Source: Xanthobacteraceae bacterium
GTDB lineage: Bacteria > Pseudomonadota > Alphaproteobacteria > Rhizobiales > Xanthobacteraceae
DNA: 64,000 nt
Assembly (NCBI GenBank): GCA_023954195.1
Contig: JAMLIK010000001.1
Location: forward strand, 248,001-312,000
Direction: 5' to 3'
This document shows positions 52,131-61,382 of the stretch, one piece after another. Position 1 is the stretch's first letter; each line of letters starts with the position of its first letter. Made by a program: the position numbers and the translations under genes. The notes under the pieces were generated by a model. That model was not told where the DNA came from. It did not search any database and saw only the letters and a program-made list of their open reading frames with translations.

Positions 52131-54623
52131 ATGCGTCTGCTGTTCCGGTTTATGGGGTTCCTGTTCGCCGCTGGCACCATCGTGTTCCTGGTCGGGGTCG
52201 CCGCCGTGGCCGGCCTGATCTGGCATTTCTCCAAGGATCTGCCCGACTATTCCCAGTTGCAGAATTACGAGCCCCCGGTGATGACGCGGGTGCACGCCTC
52301 CGACGGTTCGCTGCTCGGCGAATATTCGCGAGAGCGGCGGCTTTACTTGCCGATCCAGGCGGTTCCCAAGCTGGTCATCAACGCCTTCCTCGCCGCCGAG
52401 GACAAGAATTTCTACGAGCACGGCGGCATCGACTATTCCGGCATGGCGCGCGCGGCGTTGCTTTACGCCCAGAATTTCGGCTCCAACCGCCGCCCGCAGG
52501 GCGCTTCCACCATCACCCAGCAGGTCGCCAAGAATTTCCTTCTGACCAACGAGGTGTCGTTCACCCGCAAGATCAAGGAAGCCTTGCTGGCGATGCGCAT
52601 CGAGAACACCTATTCGAAGGACAAGATTCTCGAATTGTATCTCAACGAAATCTATCTCGGGCTCGGCGCTTACGGCATCGCCGCCGCCTCGCTGGTGTAT
52701 TTCGACAAGTCGGTGAACGAACTCACCGTGGCGGAAGCCGCGTATCTGGCGGCGCTGCCCAAGGCGCCATCGACGCTGCATCCGGTCAAGAACCATGATC
52801 GCGCCGTCGAGCGCCGCAACTATGTGATCGACCGGCTCCTGGAAAACGGCTGGATCAAGCAGGCTGACGCCGACGCCGCGCGCAAGGCGCCGCTGGCCGT
52901 GACCAGCCGCGCCAGCGGCGCGCACACCTTCGCCGGCGAGTATTTCGCCGAGGAGGTGCGCCGCGATCTGTTCGAGCGCTACGGCGAGAAGAAGCTCTAT
53001 GAGGGCGGCCTGTCGGTGCGCACCTCGCTCGATCCGAAATTGCAGGTCGAGGCGCGCAAGGCCATGGCGAAGGGACTCGTCAACTACGACGAGGCGCGAG
53101 GTTGGCGCGGACCGCTGAGCAAGCTCGACATCTCCGGCGATTGGGGTGTCAAGCTCGCCGACGTCAAGTCGCTGTCGGACATCTCGCCGTGGCGTCTGGC
53201 CGTGGTGCTGGAGACCAGCGAACAGTCGGCGCGGATCGGCTTCCAGCCCGGCCGCGAGCTCGGCGGCGCGGTCAGCAAGGGCCGGCAGACCGGCCTCATC
53301 ACGCTCGACGGCGTCAAATGGGCCAAGGCGGCGTCGGGGCCGACACGCGGCAAGACGCCGAGCACGGTGTCGCAGGTGCTGTCGCCGGGCGACGTGATCT
53401 ATGCCGACCCGCTGATCGGCAAGGACGGCAATGTCGTCGAGGGGCAGTACCGGCTGCGGCAATTGCCGGAAGTGTCCGGCGCGATGGTGGCGATGGACCC
53501 CTGGACCGGTCGCGTGCTGGCGATGGTCGGCGGCTTCTCGTTCGACCAGAGCCAGTTCAACCGCGCGACGCAAGCTTATCGGCAGCCCGGCTCGTCGTTC
53601 AAGCCGCTGGTGTATTCGTCGGCGCTGGACAATGGCTACACCCCCTCGACCGTCGTGGTCGATGCGCCGATCGAGATCGATCAAGGGCAGGGCGTCGGCG
53701 TGTGGCGGCCGGAAAACTATTCGACCGGCAAATATTACGGCCCGACCACGCTGCGCAACGCCTTGCAGCGCTCGCTGAACACGGTGACGGTGCGGCTGGC
53801 GCAGGACATCGGGATGCCGCTGATCGGCGAATACGCCAAGCGCTTCGGCGTCTATGACGAACTGCCGAATTACCTGTCCTACGCGCTCGGCGCCGGCGAG
53901 ACCACGGTGATGCGGATGGTCACCGCCTATTCGATGTTCGCCAACGGCGGCAAGCGCATCAAGGCGACGCTGATCGACCGCATTCAGGATCGCTACGGCC
54001 ACACCATCTACAAGCATGACCAGCGCGAATGCCGCGGCTGCGACGCGCCCGGCGGCTGGAAGAACCAGGCCGAGCCGCAACTGGTCGATCGCCGCGAACA
54101 GGTGCTCGATCCGATGACCGCCTATCAGATCACCTCGATGATGGAAGGCGTGGTGCTGCACGGCACGGCGCAGCCGGCGTTCGCCGGCTTCGGCAAGCCG
54201 ATCGCGGGCAAGACCGGCACCACCAACGACGAGAAGGATGCGTGGTTCGTCGGCTTCTCGCCGGACCTCGTGGTCGGCGTTTACATCGGCTACGACAAGC
54301 CGCGCAATCTCGGCCGCGGCGCCACCGGCGGCCATCTCGCCGCGCCGATCGCGCGCAATTTCCTGCAACTGGCGCTGGCCGACAAGCCGGCGGTGCCGTT
54401 CAAGGTGCCGGCGGGCATCAAGCTGATCCGGGTCGACGCCAAGACCGGCATGCGCGCCGGTCCCGGCGACAGCGGACGCACCATCCTCGAAGCCTTCAAG
54501 CCCGGCACCGCGCCGCCCGACAATTATTCGATCATCGGCGTCGCCGACGCCGACGGGCATTCGGGCGTATCGCCCGATGCCGACCGCGCCATCATCCGGC
54601 CCGGCACCGGCGGGCTTTACTGA
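52131..54623 (+). CDS. mrcA: Penicillin-binding protein 1A
   Basis: An 830-residue bifunctional cell-wall synthase anchored by one N-terminal helix (about 8-32). The glycosyltransferase domain (about 60-240) has AAEDKNFYEHGGIDYSGMAR, the catalytic-Glu region, and GASTITQQVAKNF. An OB-like insert (about 320-450) is followed by the transpeptidase domain with PGSSFKPLVY (Ser near 489), SLNTV and GKTGTTNDEKDAWFVG (about 692-707). The length is typical of PBP1A. Follows amiC by 215 bases; both act on peptidoglycan. Confidence 0.95.
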   Translation: MRLLFRFMGFLFAAGTIVFLVGVAAVAGLIWHFSKDLPDYSQLQNYEPPVMTRVHASDGSLLGEYSRERRLYLPIQAVPKLVINAFLAAEDKNFYEHGGIDYSGMARAALLYAQNFGSNRRPQGASTITQQVAKNFLLTNEVSFTRKIKEALLAMRIENTYSKDKILELYLNEIYLGLGAYGIAAASLVYFDKSVNELTVAEAAYLAALPKAPSTLHPVKNHDRAVERRNYVIDRLLENGWIKQADADAARKAPLAVTSRASGAHTFAGEYFAEEVRRDLFERYGEKKLYEGGLSVRTSLDPKLQVEARKAMAKGLVNYDEARGWRGPLSKLDISGDWGVKLADVKSLSDISPWRLAVVLETSEQSARIGFQPGRELGGAVSKGRQTGLITLDGVKWAKAASGPTRGKTPSTVSQVLSPGDVIYADPLIGKDGNVVEGQYRLRQLPEVSGAMVAMDPWTGRVLAMVGGFSFDQSQFNRATQAYRQPGSSFKPLVYSSALDNGYTPSTVVVDAPIEIDQGQGVGVWRPENYSTGKYYGPTTLRNALQRSLNTVTVRLAQDIGMPLIGEYAKRFGVYDELPNYLSYALGAGETTVMRMVTAYSMFANGGKRIKATLIDRIQDRYGHTIYKHDQRECRGCDAPGGWKNQAEPQLVDRREQVLDPMTAYQITSMMEGVVLHGTAQPAFAGFGKPIAGKTGTTNDEKDAWFVGFSPDLVVGVYIGYDKPRNLGRGATGGHLAAPIARNFLQLALADKPAVPFKVPAGIKLIRVDAKTGMRAGPGDSGRTILEAFKPGTAPPDNYSIIGVADADGHSGVSPDADRAIIRPGTGGLY

Positions 54624-54656
54624 TTGCGTTCGGCGGCGTTCGCCGCTACACCCCGG

Positions 54657-54686
54657 CCTCATTCTGATTTGCCTCATCCTAATTTG
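54657..54686. repeat. 15-base tandem duplication before prfB
   Basis: CCTCATTCTGATTTG is followed directly by CCTCATCCTAATTTG (13 of 15 identical). It lies at the beginning of the prfB leader, 15 bases before the chosen start. Confidence 0.6.
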
Positions 54687-54701
54687 ATGGACACATTTCG
54701 C

Positions 54702-55833
54702 ATGCGCGCGGAAATCGAGAGACTCGTTGACGAGATCAAGCAGTCGGTCGGGCTGCTGAGGAGGCATCTTTGACGTCGATGCCTCGACGGCGCGGCTGGC
54801 GGAGCTGAACCAGCTCGCCGAAGACCCGAAACTCTGGGACGACCCTCAGAAGGCGCAGAAACTGATGCAGGAACGCACCTCGCTGGAGGATGCGCTGACC
54901 GGCATCGGCAAGGTCGAGCGCGAGCTTGACGACAATGTCGAGATGATCGCGCTCGGCGAGGCAGAGGACGACGAGGGCGTGGTCGCCGAGGCCGAGGCGG
55001 CGCTCAAGCATTTGAAGAAAGAGGTCGCGCGCCGCGAACTCGAAGCGCTTTTGTCGGGCGAAGCGGACCGCTTCGACACCTATCTCGAAGTTCACGCCGG
55101 CGCCGGCGGCACCGAGAGCCAGGACTGGGCTTCGATGCTGTTGCGCATGTACACGCGCTGGGCCGAGAAACACGGTTTCAAGATCGAATATCTCGAAGAA
55201 ACCCAGGGCGAGGAAGCCGGCATCAAGTCCGCCACCATCCAGATCAGCGGCCACAACGCCTATGGCTGGCTGAAGACGGAAGCCGGCGTGCACCGGCTGG
55301 TGCGGATTTCGCCGTTCGATTCCAACGCCCGCCGCCACACCTCGTTCTCAAGCGTCGCGATCTTTCCGGTGGTCGATGACTCGATCAAGATCGACATCAA
55401 GGAATCCGACGTGCGCACCGACACCATGCGCTCCGGCGGGGCCGGCGGCCAGCACGTCAACAAGACCGAGTCGGCGGTGCGGCTGACGCATATCCCGACC
55501 GGCGTCGCGGTGGTGTGCCAGGCCGGGCGGTCGCAGCACAAGAACCGCGCCCAGGCATGGGACATGCTGCGCGCGCGACTCTACGAGATCGAACTGAAGA
55601 AGCGCGAGGAGCAGGCCGCCGCCGATCAGGCCGCCAAGACCGATATCGGCTGGGGCCATCAGATCCGTTCCTACGTGTTGCAGCCCTACCAGATGGTCAA
55701 GGACCTGCGCACCGGCGTGCAGACCTCCGACACCGCCGGCGTGCTCGACGGGGACCTCGACGAGTTCATGGCCGCGACGCTGGCGCAACGCGCCTTCGGC
55801 ACCACGCCCGGCGCGGTCGAGGATGTCGACTGA
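54702..55833 (+). CDS. prfB: Peptide chain release factor 2, programmed +1 frameshift
   Basis: RF2 releases peptides at UAA and UGA codons. Frame one runs from ATG 54702 to an in-frame TGA at 54771-54773; the frame then shifts by +1 and reads from 54772 to 55833, giving 376 residues. The shift site is CTT-TGA-C with AGGAGG ten bases ahead acting as the internal stimulator, so RF2 level controls its own synthesis. The product has the stop-recognition motif SPF in [10 protein letters not shown] and the GGQ motif in [16 protein letters not shown] (about 245-260). ATG 54687 is an alternative start. Confidence 0.93.
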
Positions 55834-55851
55834 ACGCTCAAGGAGTTCGTC

Positions 55852-56724
55852 ATGCCGCATGTCGCATTCATCGGTCTGGGCCGGATGGGGCAGGGGATGG
55901 CGGGGCGTTATCTCGACGCCGGCTTCACGCTCGCGGTGTGGAATCGCAGCCGGCACAAAGCGGACGCCCTGATCGCGCGCGGCGCGCACTGGGCGGCGAC
56001 GCCGGCCGAGGCCGCCCGCGACGCCGACGCCATCGTCACCATGGTCGCGGACGATGCCACCTCGCGCGCGGTGTGGACCGGCAAGGACGGCATCGCGGAA
56101 ACGGCGCGCAAGGGCGCATTGGCGATCGAATGCTCCACGGTGTCCTATCGTCACGCCGTCGACATGGCGCGCGATCTGGCGGCGCGCGGCCTGCACTACA
56201 TCGATTGTCCGGTGACCGGCGTGCCGACGGCCGCGGCGGCGGGACAGTTGACGCTGCTGGTCGGCGCGGATGCGGGCGATCTCGACGCCGCGCGGGCGTT
56301 TCTCGATCCGCTCGGCCCGACCGTCCGGCATTTCGGCGCGGCCGGCGCGGGGACGGTGTACAAGCTCATCAACAACCTGTTGGGTGCGGTGCAGATCGCC
56401 AGTCTCGCCGAGGGGCTTCGCATCGCCGAGCAGGCCGGCCTCGACATGCGGCTGGTTCAGCGGGCGCTCGCCAGCGGCGCCGTCGCCAGCCCGCAGGTGG
56501 TGCGGCATTCGGCGCGGATGGTCGCGCGCGATTTCGCCAGCGCCTCGTTCACCGCCGCGCTGCGCCACAAGGATGCGAGCTACGCCCTGGCGCTGGCGGA
56601 CAATCTCGGCCTCGATCTGAACGTCTCCCGCGCCGCGCTGGACAGCTACGCACGCGCCGCCGCGGACGCCCCCGATGAGGACGAGGGTCGGTTGATCGAG
56701 ATCATCAAGGCTCGCCCCGAATAA
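55852..56724 (+). CDS. Beta-hydroxyacid dehydrogenase family (HIBADH-like) reductase
   Basis: A 290-residue NAD(P)-dependent oxidoreductase. The N-terminal Rossmann fold has FIGLGRMGQGMAGRYLDAGF (about 5-24) and WNRSRHKAD; the substrate motif DCPVTGVPTAAAAGQLTLLV (about 122-141) and the catalytic Lys in GAGTVYKLINNLLG (about 170) follow. The C-terminal helical domain completes the fold. Members oxidise 3-hydroxyisobutyrate or reduce tartronate or succinic semialdehyde; which applies is not clear. Located 18 bases after prfB. Confidence 0.88.
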   Translation: MPHVAFIGLGRMGQGMAGRYLDAGFTLAVWNRSRHKADALIARGAHWAATPAEAARDADAIVTMVADDATSRAVWTGKDGIAETARKGALAIECSTVSYRHAVDMARDLAARGLHYIDCPVTGVPTAAAAGQLTLLVGADAGDLDAARAFLDPLGPTVRHFGAAGAGTVYKLINNLLGAVQIASLAEGLRIAEQAGLDMRLVQRALASGAVASPQVVRHSARMVARDFASASFTAALRHKDASYALALADNLGLDLNVSRAALDSYARAAADAPDEDEGRLIEIIKARPE

Positions 56725-56852
56725 CCGCCGCGTGCGACGGCATCGCTGCATTGTCCTGAAATCGGGTGGTGACCGGCGGTGATTGACGTTACCTCGTTGT
56801 CCCCGCGCACGGATGCGTTGCGTGCCGTCAGGCACGGGACGAGGCAAAAGCC

Positions 56853-57797
56853 ATGTCGATCGAAATCAGAACTGCCGCGCCGTCCCAGAGCCTGAGCATC
56901 ACCTCCGGCGACTGGGTGCGGCTGCTGTGCTTGTCGGTGCTGTGGGGCGGATCGTTCTTCTTCGTCGGCGTCGCCGTCAAGGAACTGCCGCCGCTGACCG
57001 TCGTGTTCGTCCGCGTCGGTCTGGCGGCGCTGCTGCTGTTGCCATTGATTTGGCTTTACCGGATTCCGGTGCCCAGGACGCTTGCCGGCTGGCGGCCGTT
57101 CATCGGAATGGCGTTGTTGAACAACGTCATTCCGTTCACCTTGCTGGTGAGCGGGCAGACCATGATCGCGAGCGGGCTCGCTTCGGTAATCAACGCCATG
57201 ACGCCGGTGTTCACGGTGCTGGTGCTAGCGGCGTTCGGCGAGGAGCGGCTGATCGCGCGGCGGGTGGCCGGCGTCGCGCTGGGCCTGTTCGGCGTGATCG
57301 TCCTGCGCGGCGTCGATCTGCGCGTCGATTCCCAACAGAGTTTTGGGATCCTGCTGTGCCTCGTCGCCACCGTCGTGTTCGGCTTTTCGGCATTGTGGGC
57401 CAAGCGCGAATTGCAGGGCGTTGCGCCGCTGGCGGCGGCGACCTTTCAACTGGTCTGTTCAGGCATCATGATGTTCGTGCTGGCGATGGCGATCGACCGG
57501 CCGTGGCAGTTGCCGATGCCCCACGTCGCGACGTGGCTGGCGCTCGTCGGTCTGGCGGCGTTATCGACGGCGCTGGCTTACATCCTGTTCTTCCAGATCA
57601 TTCGCGGCTCAGGCCCCGGCAATGTCATGCTGGTGACGCTGTTGGTGCCGGTGACGGCGATCGCGCTCGGCTATGCGGTGCTCGACGAGGTCGTCACCTT
57701 TCGCGAGATCGTCGGCGCGCTGATTATCGCCAGCGGCCTGCTGATCATGGACGGCCGCTTGCTGTCGCGCTGCGCCAGGCCGCGCACCAGCCGGTGA
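56853..57797 (+). CDS. EamA/DMT family transporter
   Basis: A 314-residue ten-helix inner-membrane transporter. After a polar start (about 1-22) the first helix region reads LLCLSVLWGGSFFFVGVAVKE, and the second repeat ends AYILFFQIIRGSGPGNVMLV with the conserved DEVVTFREIVGALIIASGL. It belongs to a different EamA subgroup (RhaT/YdcZ-like WGGSFF motif) from the three other DMT genes in the window. Its 3' end overlaps the convergent carbamoyltransferase gene by 53 bases. Confidence 0.86.
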   Translation: MSIEIRTAAPSQSLSITSGDWVRLLCLSVLWGGSFFFVGVAVKELPPLTVVFVRVGLAALLLLPLIWLYRIPVPRTLAGWRPFIGMALLNNVIPFTLLVSGQTMIASGLASVINAMTPVFTVLVLAAFGEERLIARRVAGVALGLFGVIVLRGVDLRVDSQQSFGILLCLVATVVFGFSALWAKRELQGVAPLAAATFQLVCSGIMMFVLAMAIDRPWQLPMPHVATWLALVGLAALSTALAYILFFQIIRGSGPGNVMLVTLLVPVTAIALGYAVLDEVVTFREIVGALIIASGLLIMDGRLLSRCARPRTSR

Positions 57798-59913
57798 AAC
57801 GGCCGCTGTCGCGCGCGCCGCCATGCCAGGCGGCGCGGACGCCGCCGTCGTCCGCGACCATGAAAACGGCGTCGAGGCCCTTGGAGCGGCGCAGGGTTTC
57901 CACGGCCTGCTCCGGCGTCTGCGCGATCGGCCCCGCGACATTGAACGAGGTGTTCACCGACACCTCGACGCCGATGCGACGACCCAGCGCCTTCAGGTAG
58001 GCGTAGGTGAGGGGATCGTCGTTTTCGCGCACGATCTGGAGGCGGCCGGTGCCGTCGGCATGAACCACCGAGGGGATTTTTTCTATCGCCGCCGGTTTCG
58101 AATGCGCCGTCAGCACCATGTAGTTGTAGGCGTTATAGTCGCCGTCCGCCGCGCCTTCGTGCAGCTCGAAAAACTCTTTCGCGGCGTCGAGCGTCGCCAT
58201 CGGCGCGAGCGGGCGGATCTTCTCGCGATATTTCACCCGCGCGTTGAGGCGCTCGCGGGTCTCGGGATCGCACGGGTTGGCGAGGATCGAGCGATGCCCG
58301 AGCGCGCGCGGTCCGGTTTCGCCCGGCCCCTGATAGAGCGCGACGATGCCGCCATTGGCGACACAGTAAGCCATCAGGTCGGCGACGGCGTCGCGTCCCT
58401 CCGGCGTCGCGATGGTGCCGACAGGCTCCGATGCAATGTCGGGCGCGGCGGCAAGGGCGCTTGCGATATCGTCGCCGGCCGGCGCGCTGCCGCAATAAAA
58501 GGCGTGGGTCACGGCCGCGCCGCGCGGCGCTCCGGCGAGATGGGCGAGCCACCACGCCGCGCCGACCGGCACGCCGGGATCGCTCGGCGTCGGCGGCACC
58601 CACAGATGCAGGCGCGCCTTTCGCTGTTGCGCCTTGGCGAACCACGCCTCGTCGAAGTGTTCGAGCAGCCGCATGCTGGCCAGCGCGTTGAGTGCGACGC
58701 CGCCGGACAGGATCAGCTTGTTGGCGCCGGTCGCGCGCAGCAGGTGATCGACGGCGTGAATCATCGCGTCCTCAAGCACCATCTGGGTCGCCGCCGCCTT
58801 GTCGAGACGGTCCTGGGTGTCGGGCCGGTGCTGGATGTCCTCGACGCGCAGCACCGCGTCCGGATTCCACAACTGGTCCGGCCGCAGCGGCGGCCCGAGA
58901 ATGTCGGTCAACGGCTGCTTGTAGGGATTGTCGAACGGGTCGCGATACCAGTTGGCCATCGCGCGGTTGAGCCGGATCGTGCCGTTCGGACCGAGATCGA
59001 GCACCTCCCTGAGCCGTGCGTAAAAACGGTTGGTGGCGCGGTTCATGTCGCCCCAGGCGGCCGCGCCCATGTAGCGGCCTTCGCTGGAGAGCCAGGTCCA
59101 TCCGCCCTGGGTCGAGGAGATCACGCTGTAGAACGCGCCGAGCGAATCGAACACGCTGTCGTTGCAGGCGATTTCCCTGATGTCGTCGCCTTGCGCCACG
59201 AACGAGGAGATCGAGCCGCGGTCGCCGGTGCCGTCGAACACGCCGATGGCGACCGGCTCGCCACTGTCCGCGAATGGCGACGCCGCATAGGGAAACCAGG
59301 CGTGATTGAGATGATGCGGCGCCAGGATCAATTGCGGCGGCGCGCCCAGGCCGAACTGTTTGGCGAGAATGCGTGGCGTGCGCCGCATCTGGTCGAGGCG
59401 GCGGCGATCGACGCCGATGGCGTTCGAATAGGTCAGCAGGCGAAGGCTGCCGGGCGCTTCCTCGATCGCGGTCCGCATCATGGTGCCGAACAGGGTGGGA
59501 TAATCCCACGTGGTCACGAACGCGGCGATGTCGCCGATATCTTTGCCCATGGCGCGCAAGGTCGCGGCCATGGCGTCGAGCGAGCGGTGCGGAAACGCCG
59601 AGGTGTGCTTGTCGCCGGAGAAGCGCTCCTCCTCGTTGTTGACGATCAGGCGCGGCCCCGCGGCCTGCGTCACCTCGACCAGCGCCACGCCGGTATTGTG
59701 GGTTCCCGACAGTGCGAGGCCGGCGATATAGACCGTCTCGCCGTCGCGGAGCCGCCGCGCAATGGCTGCGACGGTCGCGCGTGAAAAATCGCTGTCGAGG
59801 CCGTGAAAGCCGGCGCGCGCCATCAGCCGGGCGCTGATCGCGCGGGTGGCGCGAAAGGCGGCGTCGGCAAGCCGGGGAAAGGTCGGTCCGATGCGGCGTG
59901 GCGGCGCGTTCAA
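57745..59913 (-). CDS. NodU/CmcH family O-carbamoyltransferase
   Basis: A protein of about 722 residues that transfers carbamoyl from carbamoyl phosphate to a hydroxyl group through a carbamoyl-adenylate. The Kae1-like N-terminal part has GLALSGTHNTGVALVE, NEEERFSGDKHTSAFP, HHLNHAWFPYAASPF and FDGTGDRGS. The C-terminal domain has GPGETGPRALGHRSILANP and VNTSFNVAGPIAQTPEQAVE. Known relatives modify Nod factors and antibiotics. TTG 59913 follows GGAGA. An earlier TTG at 59991 overlaps the M23 stop (TTGA), but that N-terminus looks untranslated. No glycan or peptide synthase is near, so the acceptor is unknown. Confidence 0.85.
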   Translation of the reverse strand: MNAPPRRIGPTFPRLADAAFRATRAISARLMARAGFHGLDSDFSRATVAAIARRLRDGETVYIAGLALSGTHNTGVALVEVTQAAGPRLIVNNEEERFSGDKHTSAFPHRSLDAMAATLRAMGKDIGDIAAFVTTWDYPTLFGTMMRTAIEEAPGSLRLLTYSNAIGVDRRRLDQMRRTPRILAKQFGLGAPPQLILAPHHLNHAWFPYAASPFADSGEPVAIGVFDGTGDRGSISSFVAQGDDIREIACNDSVFDSLGAFYSVISSTQGGWTWLSSEGRYMGAAAWGDMNRATNRFYARLREVLDLGPNGTIRLNRAMANWYRDPFDNPYKQPLTDILGPPLRPDQLWNPDAVLRVEDIQHRPDTQDRLDKAAATQMVLEDAMIHAVDHLLRATGANKLILSGGVALNALASMRLLEHFDEAWFAKAQQRKARLHLWVPPTPSDPGVPVGAAWWLAHLAGAPRGAAVTHAFYCGSAPAGDDIASALAAAPDIASEPVGTIATPEGRDAVADLMAYCVANGGIVALYQGPGETGPRALGHRSILANPCDPETRERLNARVKYREKIRPLAPMATLDAAKEFFELHEGAADGDYNAYNYMVLTAHSKPAAIEKIPSVVHADGTGRLQIVRENDDPLTYAYLKALGRRIGVEVSVNTSFNVAGPIAQTPEQAVETLRRSKGLDAVFMVADDGGVRAAWHGGARDSGRFTGWCAAWRSATASGRP

Positions 59914-59987
59914 GCAGGCTGTCTCCGTGCCTCCGTGCGAGAACCGGCGGTCTACAACAGCGGAGCGGATACCGCCAGAGCGCCGCC

Positions 59988-61292
59988 TCAACGGGCAGCC
60001 GCGTAGCGCGCGCCGGCGCGCAGGAAACGCTGCGGATCCACCGGCTCGCCATCGATGCGGGTTTCATAGTGCAGATGCGGACCGGTCGAGCGGCCGGTGG
60101 AACCGACCTCGCCGACGATTTGCCCGATACGAATATGGTCGCCGACTTTGACGCTGATACGCGACATGTGGCCGTAGCGCGTCGACAGCCCGTTGCCGTG
60201 ATCGATTTCCACCATGCGGCCATAGCCGCCGGCCCATCCCGCCGACACCACGCGGCCGTTGGCGGTGGCGCGAACCTGATCGCCAGTCGAGGCGCGGATG
60301 TCGAGGCCGGTATGCATCGCCGGGCGGCCCATGAACGGATCGCTGCGAACGCCGAAGTGGGACGACAATTCGATTTCACCGAGGATCGGCGTCCGGTAAG
60401 GAACCTGCGCCAGCGTTTTTGACAACTGATCGTATTGCGCGCGCGAGAGGCTGACGCGGGAAAGCTGTTGCTCGAACGGCCCGGTGAGGGCGCCCGGCTT
60501 CACCGGCACATAGGGCCCGCCGACGCCGCCATGCGGTTTGCCGACGTCCAGCCGCGCGCGGCTGAGGCCGAGATCGGAGACCAGGTTGTTCATCCGCCGG
60601 ATTCGCGTGGTGTAATTGCCCTCCGCCGCGGTCAGCACCGCCATCTGGCGTTGCTCGACCCGGTCGAGCGATTTCTGAACGCGGGCGAGGGTGTCGTTGA
60701 CGTTGCGATCCTTCAGGCTCGACTGCCGGCCGGGCGCGGCGCCGGCCTCAGGCAGCGGCGCCGGCTTCGATCGGCCGAACAGCCGGTCGGTCAGGCTGCG
60801 CCCCGCCGGCTTGACCGACCCGGTCGCGACGTTTTCCGGAAGATCGCCGAGCGCCGCGGTGCGCTGGTCGAGCGCCGCCTGCCGTTGCAGGATCTGATCG
60901 AGCTTCTGCTCGAATTGCTCCTGATCGAGCAACTGGCGGCTGGTGGTGCGATCGATCCGGGCGCGCAGTTCGGCGATGCGATCCTCGTAGGAATATTGCA
61001 TCTCGGCCTGACGGGCGAGCAGGCTGGTCAGCACGTCGTCGCGGAAGGTGAAATAGGTCGCGGTCGCCGCCGTCCATACGCCCAGCAGGCTCACGGTTCC
61101 GACCACGATCCAGAAGATCACCGGCCCGATGCGGATCTGCTTGCCGGCATGGGCGATCACATAGGCGTTGGCGGGGTGGGGGCGGTGAGGCGTCGCCGCC
61201 GCCGGACGACGGCCCGGCGAATGTCCGTGGCGGTGGGATTGACGATGCGAGGGTTCCGAACCGTGACTGGCAAGACTGGAAAGATGTGACAT
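59988..61292 (-). CDS. M23 family metallopeptidase (LytM/EnvC type)
   Basis: A 434-residue cell-wall hydrolase or hydrolase activator. After a His/Arg-rich start (about 1-35) comes a membrane helix (about 52-75, VIFWIVVGTVSLLGVWTAATATYF), a coiled coil (about 85-140, rich in Glu/Arg/Gln) and a linker. The LytM domain at 310-420 has the zinc ligands in HTGLDIRASTGDQV, RYGHMSRISVKVGD and GPHLHYETRIDGEP, so it is probably catalytic. GGGAG precedes ATG 61292. Followed 74 bases later by the carbamoyltransferase gene. Confidence 0.9.
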   Translation of the reverse strand: MSHLSSLASHGSEPSHRQSHRHGHSPGRRPAAATPHRPHPANAYVIAHAGKQIRIGPVIFWIVVGTVSLLGVWTAATATYFTFRDDVLTSLLARQAEMQYSYEDRIAELRARIDRTTSRQLLDQEQFEQKLDQILQRQAALDQRTAALGDLPENVATGSVKPAGRSLTDRLFGRSKPAPLPEAGAAPGRQSSLKDRNVNDTLARVQKSLDRVEQRQMAVLTAAEGNYTTRIRRMNNLVSDLGLSRARLDVGKPHGGVGGPYVPVKPGALTGPFEQQLSRVSLSRAQYDQLSKTLAQVPYRTPILGEIELSSHFGVRSDPFMGRPAMHTGLDIRASTGDQVRATANGRVVSAGWAGGYGRMVEIDHGNGLSTRYGHMSRISVKVGDHIRIGQIVGEVGSTGRSTGPHLHYETRIDGEPVDPQRFLRAGARYAAAR

Positions 61293-61382
61293 CAGCACTC
61301 CCGCGCCGCCGGAACGCTCGCCGGTCGGCCTTAACGCTGATGCCGATTTGACCCTCTCATGGTTAATTTTGGGGAAATGGCC

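Noticed and set aside
51990..54767. A 925-codon minus-strand open frame opposite mrcA.
   Set aside because: Antisense shadow of PBP1A, whose catalytic motifs are intact on the plus strand.
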